Notes: generated from the sequence alone by a model not told the origin. A DNA stretch of 64,000 nt from Hyphomicrobiales bacterium (GCA_016713235.1 JADJPN010000001.1:124001-188000); one strand, 5' to 3'; counted from the stretch's first letter, positions 38,437 to 48,811 are shown. Program-made: numbers and translations.

Positions 38437-39629
38437 ATGTCGCGAACCAATTCCTGGCTTTCGAAAATGCGCGGACCGCACCGCGCGGTGCCGGTGCTTG
38501 GGATCACCATGATCCTAACCTGGGGCACGCTGTTCTATTCCGCTGCATTGCTGCTTCCCCTCCTTGCCCAAGCGCGCGGCTGGCCGATCTCGCTGGTCAT
38601 GAGCGGTATCTCGGTCGGGCTGCTTGCCGGCGGCTTTGCATCCCCCAAGATCGGCAAGGCGATCGACCAGTATGGCGGGCACTACGTGATGGCAGCGGGC
38701 TCGCTGCTCGGGGGCGCTTCCTTGCCGCCCTGCCTTTCGCGACTAGCCCGGCGTTCTATTTTGCAGTCTGGGCCGCGCTCGGCGTCTCGATGGCGGCCAA
38801 TCTTTACGATCCGGCATTTGCGACGCTGACCCGCCTATTCGGAGCCGATGCCCGGAAGCAAATCACGCTGCTGACCTTGATGGGCGGCTTCGCCTCCACC
38901 GTGAGCTGGCCGGCCACGCATCTCCTGCTTGGCGTCACCGACTGGAGAGGCACCTACTTCATCTATGCCGCCGTCATGGTGCTTGTCGTTGCGCCGCTGC
39001 ATGCCTTCGCGCTGCCGCGGACCAAAGCGAAAGCACCTATGCCGGTCGAAGGCGCGAAAGTGCCGGCGGTGCTGGCAGCGAAAGGGCTCGTCTTCGTCCT
39101 TGTCGCCTGCGCGTTTGCGACCTTCATGTTCGCGCAGTCGGGGATGCTCACGCATATGCTGCTGATTTACGAGCGCATGGGAGTCGATCGTGCAACCGCG
39201 GTGTTTATCGGCGCCCTGTTCGGCCCCGCGCAGGTCGCCGCGCGCATCTGCGAGCTTGCGGTCGCGCGTCACACGCACCCGCTGAATGTTGCGCGGTTCG
39301 CGGCAGTACTTTTGATCGCCGCATTCGCCGTCTTTGCCGTCTTCGGCATCAGCGCAATCACAGCCGCTATTTTCGTGCTCATGTTCGGGGCCTCGAACGG
39401 CCTCATGACGATCGCGCGCGGCACGCTGCCGCTCGCGCTGTTCGGCCCCCAAGGTTATGGCCACCTCGTCGGCAGGCTGGCTTCACCCGCCTTGGCCGTG
39501 CAGGCAGCGGCCCCCATTGCGATGGCGCTCGTGATCGAGCGCGTTTCAGATCCGGCGGCGCTGACAATGACCGCGGGCTTTATCGTCGTCGCGTTCTGCT
39601 GCTTTGTCGGAATCCGGCGGCCTTCCTGA
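38437..39629 (+). CDS. MFS transporter, one-base frameshift
   Basis: A major facilitator permease of about 397 residues when rejoined, with twelve predicted helices. The N-terminal part to YVMAAGSLLGGA is in one frame from ATG 38437. The rest, from LAALPFATSPAFYF to VGIRRPS, is in another. Adding one T at GCTTCC near 38718 joins them smoothly. The loop PKIGKAIDQYGG between helices 2 and 3 is MFS-like. The substrate is unknown. It is divergent from the extensin-like gene, sharing a 140-base upstream region. Confidence 0.85.
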
Positions 39630-39662
39630 TCTTCCGCGCACGCCCCCGCGATTAACGATCGC

Positions 39663-39698
39663 GAAACCATGATCCCTAAGCCGCCGGAAACCATGATC
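39663..39698. repeat. Direct repeat GAAACCATGATC, two copies
   Basis: Two identical 12-base copies, at 39663-39674 and 39687-39698, start 24 bases apart in the 212-base gap before the L,D-transpeptidase gene. Spacing near two helical turns would suit tandem binding of a regulator. Otherwise this gap shows nothing recognisable. Confidence 0.6.
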
Positions 39699-39841
39699 GG
39701 AAGGAACATGCGTGGAATCGCGGTGTTGCGCATGTAGGCCCGCGCAAATTTACCAATCGGTTGGGATGCCAAAATACTAACAACAGACGCGCGGTTTTTA
39801 TCCGTGCGTGTTGTTTGGCGCCTTCAGCCACGAGTACGTCG

Positions 39842-40822
39842 ATGCGTAAAATCGCTTATCTCTTCGCAGCTTTCGCTTTCACCGCTCCCGCTGCGGCGGA
39901 AAATCCGCAAATGTCTTCGCCCGAGCCGGTCACGGTCGCGCAGTTGCAGGGGCCGAATGTCATTCGCGCGCCGCGTTACATCGAAGACACCGAGCGCCAG
40001 CCGCGCCAGCGCCACTCGCGCAGACAGCCGCAGCATCAGCAGTGGGAGGAAGACGATGCGCCGCCGCGGCACTATCAACAGCAACAGCCGGCCGCGCAGT
40101 ATCAACAGCAGCGCCCGCGTTATCAGCAACAACAGCAGCAGTACTACGCGCAGCCGGAGCGCCCGAATCTCGGTGGCGGCTTCATCGAGTTTCTCGTCAC
40201 TGGCAACAGCAATCCACGCCAGCGCGTCGAGCAGCAACAGTACTATTATCCGCCGCAGCAGCAGCGATATTACGAACAGCAACCGCGGCACTATCAGCGC
40301 CAGGCGCCGGCCTATTATCAACAGCCGCTGAACGTCGCACGGACCGATCCGCAGGAACAGCCGCAGCGTCCGGCGTTCGATCCGCGTTTTGAGCGTACAG
40401 ATGTCGAATATCAGACCGAGCATCCGGCCGGATCGATCATCATCGATACGCGCACGCGCTATCTTTATCTCGTGCAGCCAAATGGACGCGCGATCCGCTA
40501 TGGCGTCGGCGTCGGCCGTCCGGGCTTCGAGTGGAAGGGCGTGAAGACCGTCTCCGCGATGAAGGAATGGCCGGACTGGCGTCCGCCGGCGGAAATGCGC
40601 AAGCGTCAACCTTATCTACCCGAACACATGGCGGGCGGCCCCGACAATCCGCTCGGTGCGCGCGCCATCTATCTCGGCTCCTCGCTCTATCGCATCCACG
40701 GCTCGAACGAGCCGCACACGATCGGCAGCGCCGTTTCTTCCGGATGCTTCCGGATGCGCAATCAGGACGTGATCGATCTCTACGGCCGCGTGAAAGTAGG
40801 CGCGCGGGTCGTGGTTCTCTAA
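39842..40822 (+). CDS. L,D-transpeptidase (YkuD) with Gln/Tyr-rich N-terminal region
   Basis: A 326-residue protein with a Sec leader (MRKIAYLFAAFAFTAPAAA). Residues 50-190 are low-complexity, rich in Gln, Tyr, Pro and Arg. The YkuD catalytic domain fills the C-terminal third: HGSNEPHTIG and SSGCFRM contain the His and the nucleophile Cys (about 302). It makes or remodels L,D-crosslinks in peptidoglycan or attaches proteins to it. The start at ATG 39842 gives the clean leader. A terminator follows. Intact. Confidence 0.95.
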   Translation: MRKIAYLFAAFAFTAPAAAENPQMSSPEPVTVAQLQGPNVIRAPRYIEDTERQPRQRHSRRQPQHQQWEEDDAPPRHYQQQQPAAQYQQQRPRYQQQQQQYYAQPERPNLGGGFIEFLVTGNSNPRQRVEQQQYYYPPQQQRYYEQQPRHYQRQAPAYYQQPLNVARTDPQEQPQRPAFDPRFERTDVEYQTEHPAGSIIIDTRTRYLYLVQPNGRAIRYGVGVGRPGFEWKGVKTVSAMKEWPDWRPPAEMRKRQPYLPEHMAGGPDNPLGARAIYLGSSLYRIHGSNEPHTIGSAVSSGCFRMRNQDVIDLYGRVKVGARVVVL

Positions 40823-40862
40823 ATTGCAGTAGCGCCGCGCCGGCCAAGCCGCGCGGCAAAAG

Positions 40863-40894
40863 AAACGGGCCGCTTCCTTCGAAGCGGCCCGTTT
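40863..40894. terminator. Bidirectional terminator between the L,D-transpeptidase and malate synthase genes
   Basis: Stem AAACGGGCCGCTTC / GAAGCGGCCCGTTT with a four-base loop, perfectly paired, followed by TTCTATTTTC on the plus strand and with A-rich sequence on the other side. Confidence 0.9.
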
Positions 40895-40918
40895 TCTATT
40901 TTCTGATCTGCCTCGCGC

Positions 40919-42688
40919 TTACGCGGCGGTGATCAGCTTGTACGCCGGGATCGTCAGGAACTCGGCAAACTCATGCGCGAGGGACATTTCGCGGAAGAGG
41001 CTGATGGCTTCCGGGAAGCGGCCCTTGTCGTAAACCGCCGGCCCGATCGCCTCGCGCACCTTGGCCATTTCGTCCTTGAGCACCGAATCGAAAAGCTCCT
41101 GCGTCACCTCGCGGCCGTCCGCGAGCTTGGCGCGGTGATAGAGCCACTGCCAGACCTGCGCGCGGCTGATCTCGGCGGTCGCCGCATCTTCCATGAGATT
41201 GTAGAGCGGCACCGCGCCCCGCCCGCGCAGCCAGGCTTCGATGTACTGAATGCCGACGCGGATGTTCTGGCGCAAGCCTTCTTCGGTGCGCTCGCCCGAA
41301 TGCATCTCGATCATCTGATCGCGCGTGACCTGCACATCGCGGCGCAGCTTATCGAGCTGGTTCGGCGTCTTCATCATGCGGTTGAAGACTTCGGATGCCA
41401 CCGGCACCAGATCCGGATGCGCGACCCACGTGCCGTCGTGACCGTCGCCGGCCTCGCGTTCCTTGTCCTGACGGACCTTCGTGAACGCAGCTTCGTTCTT
41501 CACCGCGTCGCCACGAACCGGAATTTGAGCCGCCATGCCGTCCATCGCGAAGGCGCCCCGGCGGTGACAAGTCCGGATCAAGAGCAGCGAGTACGCGCGC
41601 AGGAACGCACGATCCATCGTCATCACGCCGCGATCGGGCGTGAGGAAGCGCTTGTTCTTTCCGAGCCGCTTAATGAACGAGAAAATGTAATCCCAGCGTC
41701 CGCAGTTGAGGCCCGCGATGTGCTCGCGCAGCTCATAGAGGATTTCGTCCATCTCGAACGCTGCCGGCAGCGTCTCGATCAGTACGGTCGCCTTGATGGT
41801 GCCTTTCGGCATTTTCAGCTTGCGCTGGGCGAAGACGAAAACGTCGTTCCAGAGTTTGGCTTCCTGGTAGCTTTCGATCTTCGGCAGATAGAAATACGGG
41901 CCCGAACCGGCGGCGCGGCTACGGGCGGCGCAGTGGAAGAAGTAAAGCGCGAAGTCGAACAGCGCGCCAGAAACCGGCTTGCCGCCCACGGTCACGTGAT
42001 CTTCCGTCAGGTGCCAGCCGCGCGGACGCACGACCAGCGTCGCGAGGTTGCTCCCCAGCTTGTATTCCTTCTTGGTCACCGGATCGGTGAAGTCGATCTT
42101 GTTGTCCCAGCGATCTTTCAGGTTGATCTGGCCTTCGATCAGGTTGTCCCAGCTCGGCGAGCAGGCATCCTCGAAGTCGGCCATGAAAACTTCCGCGCCG
42201 GAGTTCAGCGCGTTTACGACCATCTTGCGATCGACCGGGCCGGTGATCTCGACGCGGCGGTCGATCAGGTCTTTTGGCAATTTCCCGATCTTCCAGTCGC
42301 TCTCACGGACCTTGCGGGTCTCGTTCAGGAAGTCCGGCAGTTCGCCCTTGTCGAAGCGCGACTGACGCTTCAGGCGCGCAGCCATGAGTTCGATGCGCTT
42401 CTTGTCGAATTTCTTGTGCAATTCGCCGACGAAAGCGAGCGCTTCTTTCGTGAGAATCTCGTCGAAACGAGGACCGAGATTGCCGCGAATCGAGACGCCA
42501 CCCAGACGGACGGCGGAAGCCTTCGGCTTCATTGCCGGTGCCTTCGCCTTGGCACGGACAGCCGGTTTCTTGACCGATTTCTTGACCGATCTTTTGGCTG
42601 GCTTCTTTGCAGCCTTCGGCTTGGTCTTCTTCGCGGCGCGGGCGGCTTTGGCCTTGCTCTTACGCTTTGACTTCTTCGCGGGGGCCAT
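40919..42688 (-). CDS. aceB: Malate synthase (A type) with Lys/Ala-rich N-terminal extension
   Basis: Condenses glyoxylate with acetyl-CoA to malate. The core from about residue 62 is a standard malate synthase A: VFMADFEDACSPSWDN (metal-binding Glu/Asp), ETLPAAFEMDEILYELREH, and NRMMKTPNQLD. The total of 589 residues is about 50-60 more than usual because the first 55 residues are a histone H1-like basic tail (KKSKRKSKAKAARAAKK...KKSVKKSVKKP). The start at ATG 42688 overlaps the end of glcF by 29 bases. It completes the glycolate pathway encoded upstream. Intact frame. Confidence 0.95.
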   Translation of the reverse strand: MAPAKKSKRKSKAKAARAAKKTKPKAAKKPAKRSVKKSVKKPAVRAKAKAPAMKPKASAVRLGGVSIRGNLGPRFDEILTKEALAFVGELHKKFDKKRIELMAARLKRQSRFDKGELPDFLNETRKVRESDWKIGKLPKDLIDRRVEITGPVDRKMVVNALNSGAEVFMADFEDACSPSWDNLIEGQINLKDRWDNKIDFTDPVTKKEYKLGSNLATLVVRPRGWHLTEDHVTVGGKPVSGALFDFALYFFHCAARSRAAGSGPYFYLPKIESYQEAKLWNDVFVFAQRKLKMPKGTIKATVLIETLPAAFEMDEILYELREHIAGLNCGRWDYIFSFIKRLGKNKRFLTPDRGVMTMDRAFLRAYSLLLIRTCHRRGAFAMDGMAAQIPVRGDAVKNEAAFTKVRQDKEREAGDGHDGTWVAHPDLVPVASEVFNRMMKTPNQLDKLRRDVQVTRDQMIEMHSGERTEEGLRQNIRVGIQYIEAWLRGRGAVPLYNLMEDAATAEISRAQVWQWLYHRAKLADGREVTQELFDSVLKDEMAKVREAIGPAVYDKGRFPEAISLFREMSLAHEFAEFLTIPAYKLITAA

Positions 42689-44042
42689 CGGCCTTCTCCC
42701 TAGAATTTAAAGTGGCGGGGTTATGCCACAAACCCTCCGGGGGATTCCACCCATCTAAAGTTTTTGGTTTTGGGCCGCCGGTGGCCCAATCCAGCAATTC
42801 CACGGTGTGCAGGATCGGCCACTCCAGTGCCGAGCCGATCTGGACCATGCAGCCGACGTTACCGGTGGCAATCAGGCCGGCGCCGGTCGCGCGCACGTTC
42901 GCGGCTTTACGCTCCCGCAAGCGGCCCGCGATCTCGGGCTGAAGCATGTTGTAGGTGCCGGCGGACCCGCAACACAGGTGCCCTTCCGCTACGTCACGGA
43001 CTTCAAAGCCCATGCCGGTCAAAAGCTTCTTCGGCTGCAGCGTGATCTTCTGGCCGTGCTGCATCGAGCAAGCCGAGTGATAGGCAACGGGCAGCTTGAT
43101 CGGGAACGCGCCCTTGAGTTCCATGGTCGAAAGGTATTCGGTTATGTCGCGCGCAAGCGCGGAAACCTTCGCGGCCTTTTCGGCATAGGCCCGGTCGGTT
43201 CGGAGCATGAAGCCGTAGTCCTTCACCGTCGTGCCGCAGCCCGACGCCGTAATCAGAATCGCATCGAGGCCGCCGTTCTCGACCTCGCGCATCCAGGCAT
43301 CGACATTGTTTTTGACGAAGCCATGCGCCTCATGTTCGCGGCCCATGTGATGCGAGAGCGAACCGCAGCAGGCTTCGCCCTCCGGCAGCACGACCTCGAT
43401 GCCGTGGCGCGTCAGCAGGCGAATGGTCGCTTCGCGGATCGAGGGTTTCACAACCTGGTCGACGCAGCCGGACATCAGCGCAACGCGGCCCTTCTTCGGT
43501 CCGAATGGCGGATGCACGCGCACGAGCCTACTATCTGCCTTGGGTACCGTGCGCGGAGCGAGACGCAGCATTGCCGCTACGCGGTTCATGCCTAGGGCAT
43601 TCGCAGCCGGCGCCAGCCAGCGCGTCAATTGCGAGAGTCGTATCATCGCGCGGAAGCGCGCTGGATAAGGCATCACAAGGCGCAGCAGCGTGCGCGAGAA
43701 CTTATCCGACAGCGGACGGCGGTAAGTCTTTTCGATGTGGTTCCGTGCGTTGTCGACGAGGTGCATGTAATGCACACCCGACGGACAGGTGGTCATGCAG
43801 GAAAGGCAGGAAAGACAGCGGTCGATGTGTTTCACATCGTCTTTCGTCGCCGGACGATCCTGTTCGAGCATTTCCTTGATGAGATAAATTCGTCCGCGCG
43901 GGCTATCGGCTTCGTCGCCGAGCAGCACATAGGTCGGACAGGTCGCAGTGCAGAACCCGCAATGCACGCAGGCGCGCAGAATCTTGTCCGACTCCGCGAT
44001 ATTCGGGTCGGCAAGCTGGGCCAGCGAGAAATGGGTCTGCAT
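42660..44042 (-). CDS. glcF: Glycolate oxidase iron-sulfur subunit
   Basis: The 460-residue electron-transfer subunit of glycolate oxidase. Two 4Fe-4S motifs are present: CVHCGFCTATCPTY near residue 27 and CLSCLSCMTTCPSG near 77. Two CCG domains of the heterodisulfide-reductase type follow: EACCGSLSHHMG near 220 and HLCCGSAGTYN near 355. It works with GlcD and GlcE, which are upstream but separated from it by an ABC transporter gene on the same strand. Intact. Confidence 0.95.
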   Translation of the reverse strand: MQTHFSLAQLADPNIAESDKILRACVHCGFCTATCPTYVLLGDEADSPRGRIYLIKEMLEQDRPATKDDVKHIDRCLSCLSCMTTCPSGVHYMHLVDNARNHIEKTYRRPLSDKFSRTLLRLVMPYPARFRAMIRLSQLTRWLAPAANALGMNRVAAMLRLAPRTVPKADSRLVRVHPPFGPKKGRVALMSGCVDQVVKPSIREATIRLLTRHGIEVVLPEGEACCGSLSHHMGREHEAHGFVKNNVDAWMREVENGGLDAILITASGCGTTVKDYGFMLRTDRAYAEKAAKVSALARDITEYLSTMELKGAFPIKLPVAYHSACSMQHGQKITLQPKKLLTGMGFEVRDVAEGHLCCGSAGTYNMLQPEIAGRLRERKAANVRATGAGLIATGNVGCMVQIGSALEWPILHTVELLDWATGGPKPKTLDGWNPPEGLWHNPATLNSREKADGPREEVKA

Positions 44043-44180
44043 GGACTAATTAGGTGTCACGTAGCGTTGTCGAAAGCAATGATCGGTTCCCTCACGGCCA
44101 GGCGATGAACCGGCCATCCGGCCTTCCCGACTTGGCTCCGGATGTGCGGGTCGATCCTGCGCATGAGGGGACCATAAACT

Positions 44181-46042
44181 TCACTTCGCCCCGCCACCGT
44201 TCTCTTCGCGCGGTTTGTTCCGGAGTAGCCGCCTGAAGAAATAGAAGCCCCGACGCACGGTAGTATCGATGTCGATGTCGCGCGCGATCGTCGCGCCGCC
44301 CTTTTCGATTTCGAGCACCAGCTTGCGCTCATGAAACTCTTCTAGCTCGGGGCGATGGCCCACACTGATAATCGTCATTTGCGACAATTGCTCATGAATG
44401 AGCTTCATGAGCTTTTCCTGGCTCAGAATATCGAGCGCGGAGGTCGCTTCGTCGAGCACAACGATGTCCGGCTTATGGATAAGGAGCCGCGCGAAAGCGA
44501 GCCGCTGCTTCTCGCCGCCGGAGAGTGTCTGGTCCCATGGTTCGTTTTTTTCTTCGAGGCGAAAAATGTGATCGGCGAGATCAACCGCTTTCAACGCCGC
44601 GACCACCTCGTTTTTGTCGACCCCGGACTCGTCCATCGGGTAGGAGGCGGCGCGAAGCAGCGAACCAACCGGCACGTAAGGACGCTGTGGCAGGAAGTTG
44701 ATGCGCGCGCCTTTCGCGATTTGGATTTCCCCGCCACCCCAAGGCCAGAGGCCTGCGATCGCGCGAATGAGCGTGCTTTTTCCGGAGCCGGACTCGCCGA
44801 CGATCAACACGCGTTCGCCCGGCTTGATGGTGACTTCAGCGTCCTTGACGACGCCGGTACCGTCATCGAGCGCGACCGAAACCATATCGAGCCGGAGCGC
44901 GATACCCGGCTCCGCTTCCGTCACTTGAATGCGACGCGCCGTCTCGTCGGTTTCGGCATGCTCCAGCCCATCGAGGGCCACCATCAACGAGGAAGCGCGG
45001 CGCGCGCTCGCGGTCCAGTCTGCAAGGCGTGGATAATTATCGACGATCCAGTTGAACGCGGTCTGCACGGTAACGAAAGCGGATGCCGCTTGAATGACTT
45101 GTCCAAGCGTCATCGTGCCCGCGAGATATTTCGGCGACGAGAGTATCACCGGAATCACCGGCGCGAGCAGGAAGCTCGATTGCGCAACGACGGTAGTGCG
45201 CATGTATTGCTTGCGGATCTCCCGCCAGCGATTCAGCACATCGGTCAGGATCGCAGAAAGACCTTCCTTCTCTTCACGCTCGCCGGAGATCAGCGCGATG
45301 CTTTCGCCGTTCTCGCGCAGCCGTGTCAGCGCATAACGCATTTCGGCTTCGGACTGCGCTTTATTCTCGCTCGCGGTGACATAGCTCCTGCCGATGAAAA
45401 CCATAACGCCGCTCGCGATTACCGCGTACAGCACGGAAGCGAGCACAAGATAACCGGGTATCGTGATCTGGGTTCCACCCCAATCAAACGTCAGATCGCC
45501 ACCGACGAACCACAGCACGCCGACGAATGTGACCGCTGACAAAAAGGCCGCCACAACGCCGACCGTGAAATCCACCGGCGCTTCGGTTGCGATGCGCACG
45601 TCTTCTGAAATCCGATATTCGGGGTTCTGGTGATCGCCCTGCATCAGATTGAGATGGAAGTAGCGGCCGTTCTCCAGCCAACGGTCGGTCAAATAATTGG
45701 TGAGCCATTTGCGCCAGTGAATCTGCGTCGTCATGCGCGCGTAAATGATCGTGACCGCGAGCCCGATGCTGGCGAGCGCGAGCGGCACGAAGATCAGCGC
45801 CTGCCAGGCGACGGCGCTCCCGTCCTTTTGCTCCAGCGCGTCGAAGATCACCCGGTTCCAGACGTTGATCTGAAACTGGATATAAACTTGCGCGACGACG
45901 ATCGCGAGCAGGAACGCAACCAGCCACCATGCGTACTTATCGCCACTCTCCCCCAGAAGCCTTTTGCGGCTGTCCAGAAACGGCGGACGAGATATTTCTT
46001 CCGCCGCGCACGCTCTTCAGAATTTGCGTTTTCGCCCAACAT
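44181..46042 (-). CDS. SbmA/BacA-like ABC transporter with ATPase domain (BclA/YddA type), one-base frameshift
   Basis: A fused permease-ATPase of about 620 residues. The SbmA_BacA-like membrane part shows WRKWLTNYLTDRWLENGRYF and DNPDQRI-like NPEYRISEDVRI; the ATPase has Walker A GESGSGKST and signature LSGGEKQR. The main frame from 45851 lacks the first helix. A frame from ATG 46042 (YLVRRFWTAAKGFWG) plus one G in the C5 run at 45950-45954 (plus strand) continues GESGDKYAWWLVAFLLAIVVA into it. Relatives import or export antimicrobial peptides (BclA in Bradyrhizobium). It is inserted between glcE and glcF. Confidence 0.88.
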
Positions 46043-46109
46043 TCACCGCTCCGCACCAATGAGAATTCAAATCGATTCGTCTCGCGCGGCTTCGTTCCGC
46101 GCCCAGAAG

Positions 46110-47321
46110 CTAGGCTTCCGCGTAAATTCGTCCCGGGTTGAGGACCCCTTGGGGATCGAAACTCGCCTTTAACCGCCGGGAAATTGCGGCGCGAACCGGA
46201 TCAAGCGGCTCGAACACTTCGGCGGACGCACGCGCGGCGGCGGACGCGCGGATCAGCGTTGCATGCCCGCGGCCCGCGAGCGCCGTGCGCACGGCGCCTT
46301 CCTGCGTCTTGTCGCTGGGCATTTCCAGCCACAACAGGCCGCCCGCCCAATCGAAATAGTAACGCGCACCAGCGGACGTACTGATCCCGGCGGCAATGCC
46401 GGGTGCGAGCGCCGGCGTTGTCGAAATTTTCCACACCGGCCGTTCGGTTCGGCCGGCAAACGGCGCGACGTCGCGAGTGCTTTTCCAGAATGCCCGCGAT
46501 CTATTCGCGTCGAGACTTCCTAGCTCTCCGAAAGGACGGAGCAATTCTTCAAGTTTCTGTTTCCGATACGCAACCGACTGCGCAATGCCTTCGAGACGGA
46601 GCGCTGTGATGGCTTTGCCAGGCGCATTCAGTTCCGGAATACGATCGGCAGGCCATTGCGGAAGATGCGCCGCCGCGGAAACTTCGCAGCTCGAACCCAT
46701 CGCCGCCGACATTGCCTCGTTCGCGCGGATGTCGGAAAGGCCGGACACGAGGACAGTGGCGCAATCTTCCGCGCGCGGCAGAACCTTCAACGTAATGTCC
46801 GTCATCGCAGCCAGCGTGCCCCAGGAGCCCGCGAGCAAACGAGGCAGATCGTAACCCGTGACGTTCTTCACGACACGGCCGCCAGCTTTGAAAATCTCGC
46901 CGCGGCCCGACACAGCAGACACGCCGAGCATGAAATCGCGCGCCGCGCCCGCTTTAATTCTGCGCGGACCGGAAAGTCCCGCCGCAACTGCGCCGCCGAC
47001 CGTGCCCTCCCCGGGCGTCTTATTCAGCAGCGGACCATAATCCATCGGCTCGAAGGCAAGCTCCTGCTTGTTCTCTTCGAGAGCCCTCTCGATCTCAGCA
47101 ATCGGTGTCGCCGCGCGCGCCGAAAGCACGAGTTCTTCGGGTTCATATAAAGTGATGCCGGAAAGAGACGAGAGATCGAGCGTGGCGTCGGTCTGCGTGC
47201 TTCTTCCGATCTCCCGCTTGGTGCCGCGGCCGATCAGTTCCATACGCTTTTCGTTCGCGGCAGCCGAAGCGATCGCTTCTGCAACGTCATTCGCGTCGCG
47301 GGGTTTGGTGATGTCTTGCAT
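46110..47321 (-). CDS. glcE: Glycolate oxidase FAD-binding subunit GlcE
   Basis: A 403-residue FAD-linked protein of the VAO/PCMH fold. The FAD-binding region has LEKALAEEN-like and GGAVAAGLSGPRRIKAGAARDFMLGV segments, with GRVVKNVTGYDLPRLLAGSWG downstream, as in GlcE. It is the second flavin subunit of glycolate oxidase. The start at 47321 abuts the glcD stop. Intact. Confidence 0.95.
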   Translation of the reverse strand: MQDITKPRDANDVAEAIASAAANEKRMELIGRGTKREIGRSTQTDATLDLSSLSGITLYEPEELVLSARAATPIAEIERALEENKQELAFEPMDYGPLLNKTPGEGTVGGAVAAGLSGPRRIKAGAARDFMLGVSAVSGRGEIFKAGGRVVKNVTGYDLPRLLAGSWGTLAAMTDITLKVLPRAEDCATVLVSGLSDIRANEAMSAAMGSSCEVSAAAHLPQWPADRIPELNAPGKAITALRLEGIAQSVAYRKQKLEELLRPFGELGSLDANRSRAFWKSTRDVAPFAGRTERPVWKISTTPALAPGIAAGISTSAGARYYFDWAGGLLWLEMPSDKTQEGAVRTALAGRGHATLIRASAAARASAEVFEPLDPVRAAISRRLKASFDPQGVLNPGRIYAEA

Positions 47322-48811
47322 CAGAAGCGTGGCAAATCAGGAAACGCGGTCTTGCCGGCATGCACATGCATGCGGCCCATCTCGGCGCAACGGTGCAGCT
47401 GCGGAAAGACCTTGCCGGGATTGAGCAGCCCCTTGTCGTCGAAGGCGCATTTGACGCGAAGCTGCTGGTCGAGATCGGTCTGGTTGAACATCGTGGGCAT
47501 CAGGTCGCGCTTCTCGACGCCGACGCCATGTTCGCCGGTAAGCACGCCGCCGACCTCGACGCAAAGACGGAGGATGTCGTTGCCGAAATCTTCGGCGCGC
47601 TGCAGCTCGCCTTCCTTGTTCGCGTCATAAAGAATGAGCGGATGCAGGTTGCCGTCGCCGGCGTGAAACACGTTCGCGACCTGCAAACCATACTTCTCGG
47701 AGAACTCGCGCATCTTCGAAAGCACCAGCGGCAGCTTCGCGCGCGGGATGGTGCCGTCCATGCAGTAATAGTCCGGCGAGATACGCCCAACCGCCGGGAA
47801 CGCCGCCTTGCGGCCGGCCCAGAATTTCAGCCGCTCTTCTTCGCTGTTCGAGACCCGCAGCGTGACCGCCCCGCAGTCCTTCGCGATGGCGGACACGCTT
47901 TCCATCAGATGACTGCATTCGGCTTCCGGTCCGTCGAGTTCGACGATCAGCAGCGCTTCGACATCGAGCGGATATCCCGCGTTCACAAAAGCCTCGGCAG
48001 CGTGGATCGCGGGCTTATCCATCATCTCCATGCCACCGGGAATGATGCCCGCGCCGATGATCTTCGCCACGCAATCGCCCGCCGCTTCCGACGTCGGAAA
48101 ACCGACGAGCAGCGCGCGTGCGGTCTCGGGCTTCTTCAGGATGCGAACTGTGACTTCGGTGACGACACCAAGCAGCCCTTCCGAGCCAATGATCAGGCTC
48201 AGGAAGTCATACCCTTCCGCGTCGAGATGTTTGCCACCGAAACGCACGACCTCGCCGGTCATCAGCACCATTTCGACGCCGAGCACGTTATGCGTCGTCA
48301 GTCCGTATTTCAGGCAGTGCACGCCGCCGGAATTTTCCGCGACATTACCGCCGATGCTGCAGGCAATCTGCGACGACGGGTCCGGCGCATAATAGAAGCC
48401 TTTGCCTTCGACCGCCTTGGTGGTGCCGAGATTGGTGACGCCGGGCTGCGCGACGACCGCACGGTTGGCGTAGTCGATCTCCAGCACCTTGTTGAACTTG
48501 CCGAGTCCCAGCAGCACGCCGTCGGCCAGCGGCAACGCGCCGCCTGAAAGCGAAGTGCCAGCACCACGCGGCACGACCTTGACGCCTTCGGCGTAGCAAT
48601 AGTGCAGAATTTTGGAGACCTGCGCCGTTGTCTCCGGCAGCACGACCACCATCGGAAGCTGGCGATAGGCTGTGAGCCCGTCGGACTCATAAGGCCGCAT
48701 CGCCACATCGTTCGCGATCACGCCTTCGCCCGGCACGATTTCGCGGAGCGCTGCGACGATCTTCTCACGGCGTTCCAGCACCGAGTTATCGGGGGTGGGC
48801 ATTGCGACCAT
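47321..48811 (-). CDS. glcD: Glycolate oxidase catalytic FAD subunit GlcD
   Basis: The 496-residue catalytic subunit that oxidises glycolate to glyoxylate. FAD motifs: VVPRGAGTSLSGGALPLADG and GGNVAENSGGVHCLKYGLTTHNVLG. The C-terminal FAD-oxidase domain includes VFHAGDGNLHPLILYD (substrate/metal histidines) and GGVLTGEHGVGVEKRDLM. It heads the glycolate operon, which ends with malate synthase and so routes glycolate to malate. Related D-lactate dehydrogenases share this architecture, but the glcE and glcF partners support GlcD. Confidence 0.95.
   Translation of the reverse strand: MVAMPTPDNSVLERREKIVAALREIVPGEGVIANDVAMRPYESDGLTAYRQLPMVVVLPETTAQVSKILHYCYAEGVKVVPRGAGTSLSGGALPLADGVLLGLGKFNKVLEIDYANRAVVAQPGVTNLGTTKAVEGKGFYYAPDPSSQIACSIGGNVAENSGGVHCLKYGLTTHNVLGVEMVLMTGEVVRFGGKHLDAEGYDFLSLIIGSEGLLGVVTEVTVRILKKPETARALLVGFPTSEAAGDCVAKIIGAGIIPGGMEMMDKPAIHAAEAFVNAGYPLDVEALLIVELDGPEAECSHLMESVSAIAKDCGAVTLRVSNSEEERLKFWAGRKAAFPAVGRISPDYYCMDGTIPRAKLPLVLSKMREFSEKYGLQVANVFHAGDGNLHPLILYDANKEGELQRAEDFGNDILRLCVEVGGVLTGEHGVGVEKRDLMPTMFNQTDLDQQLRVKCAFDDKGLLNPGKVFPQLHRCAEMGRMHVHAGKTAFPDLPRF

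Noticed and set aside
40973..42670. A 565-codon open frame antisense to malate synthase
   Set aside because: The malate synthase motifs on the minus strand are unambiguous.
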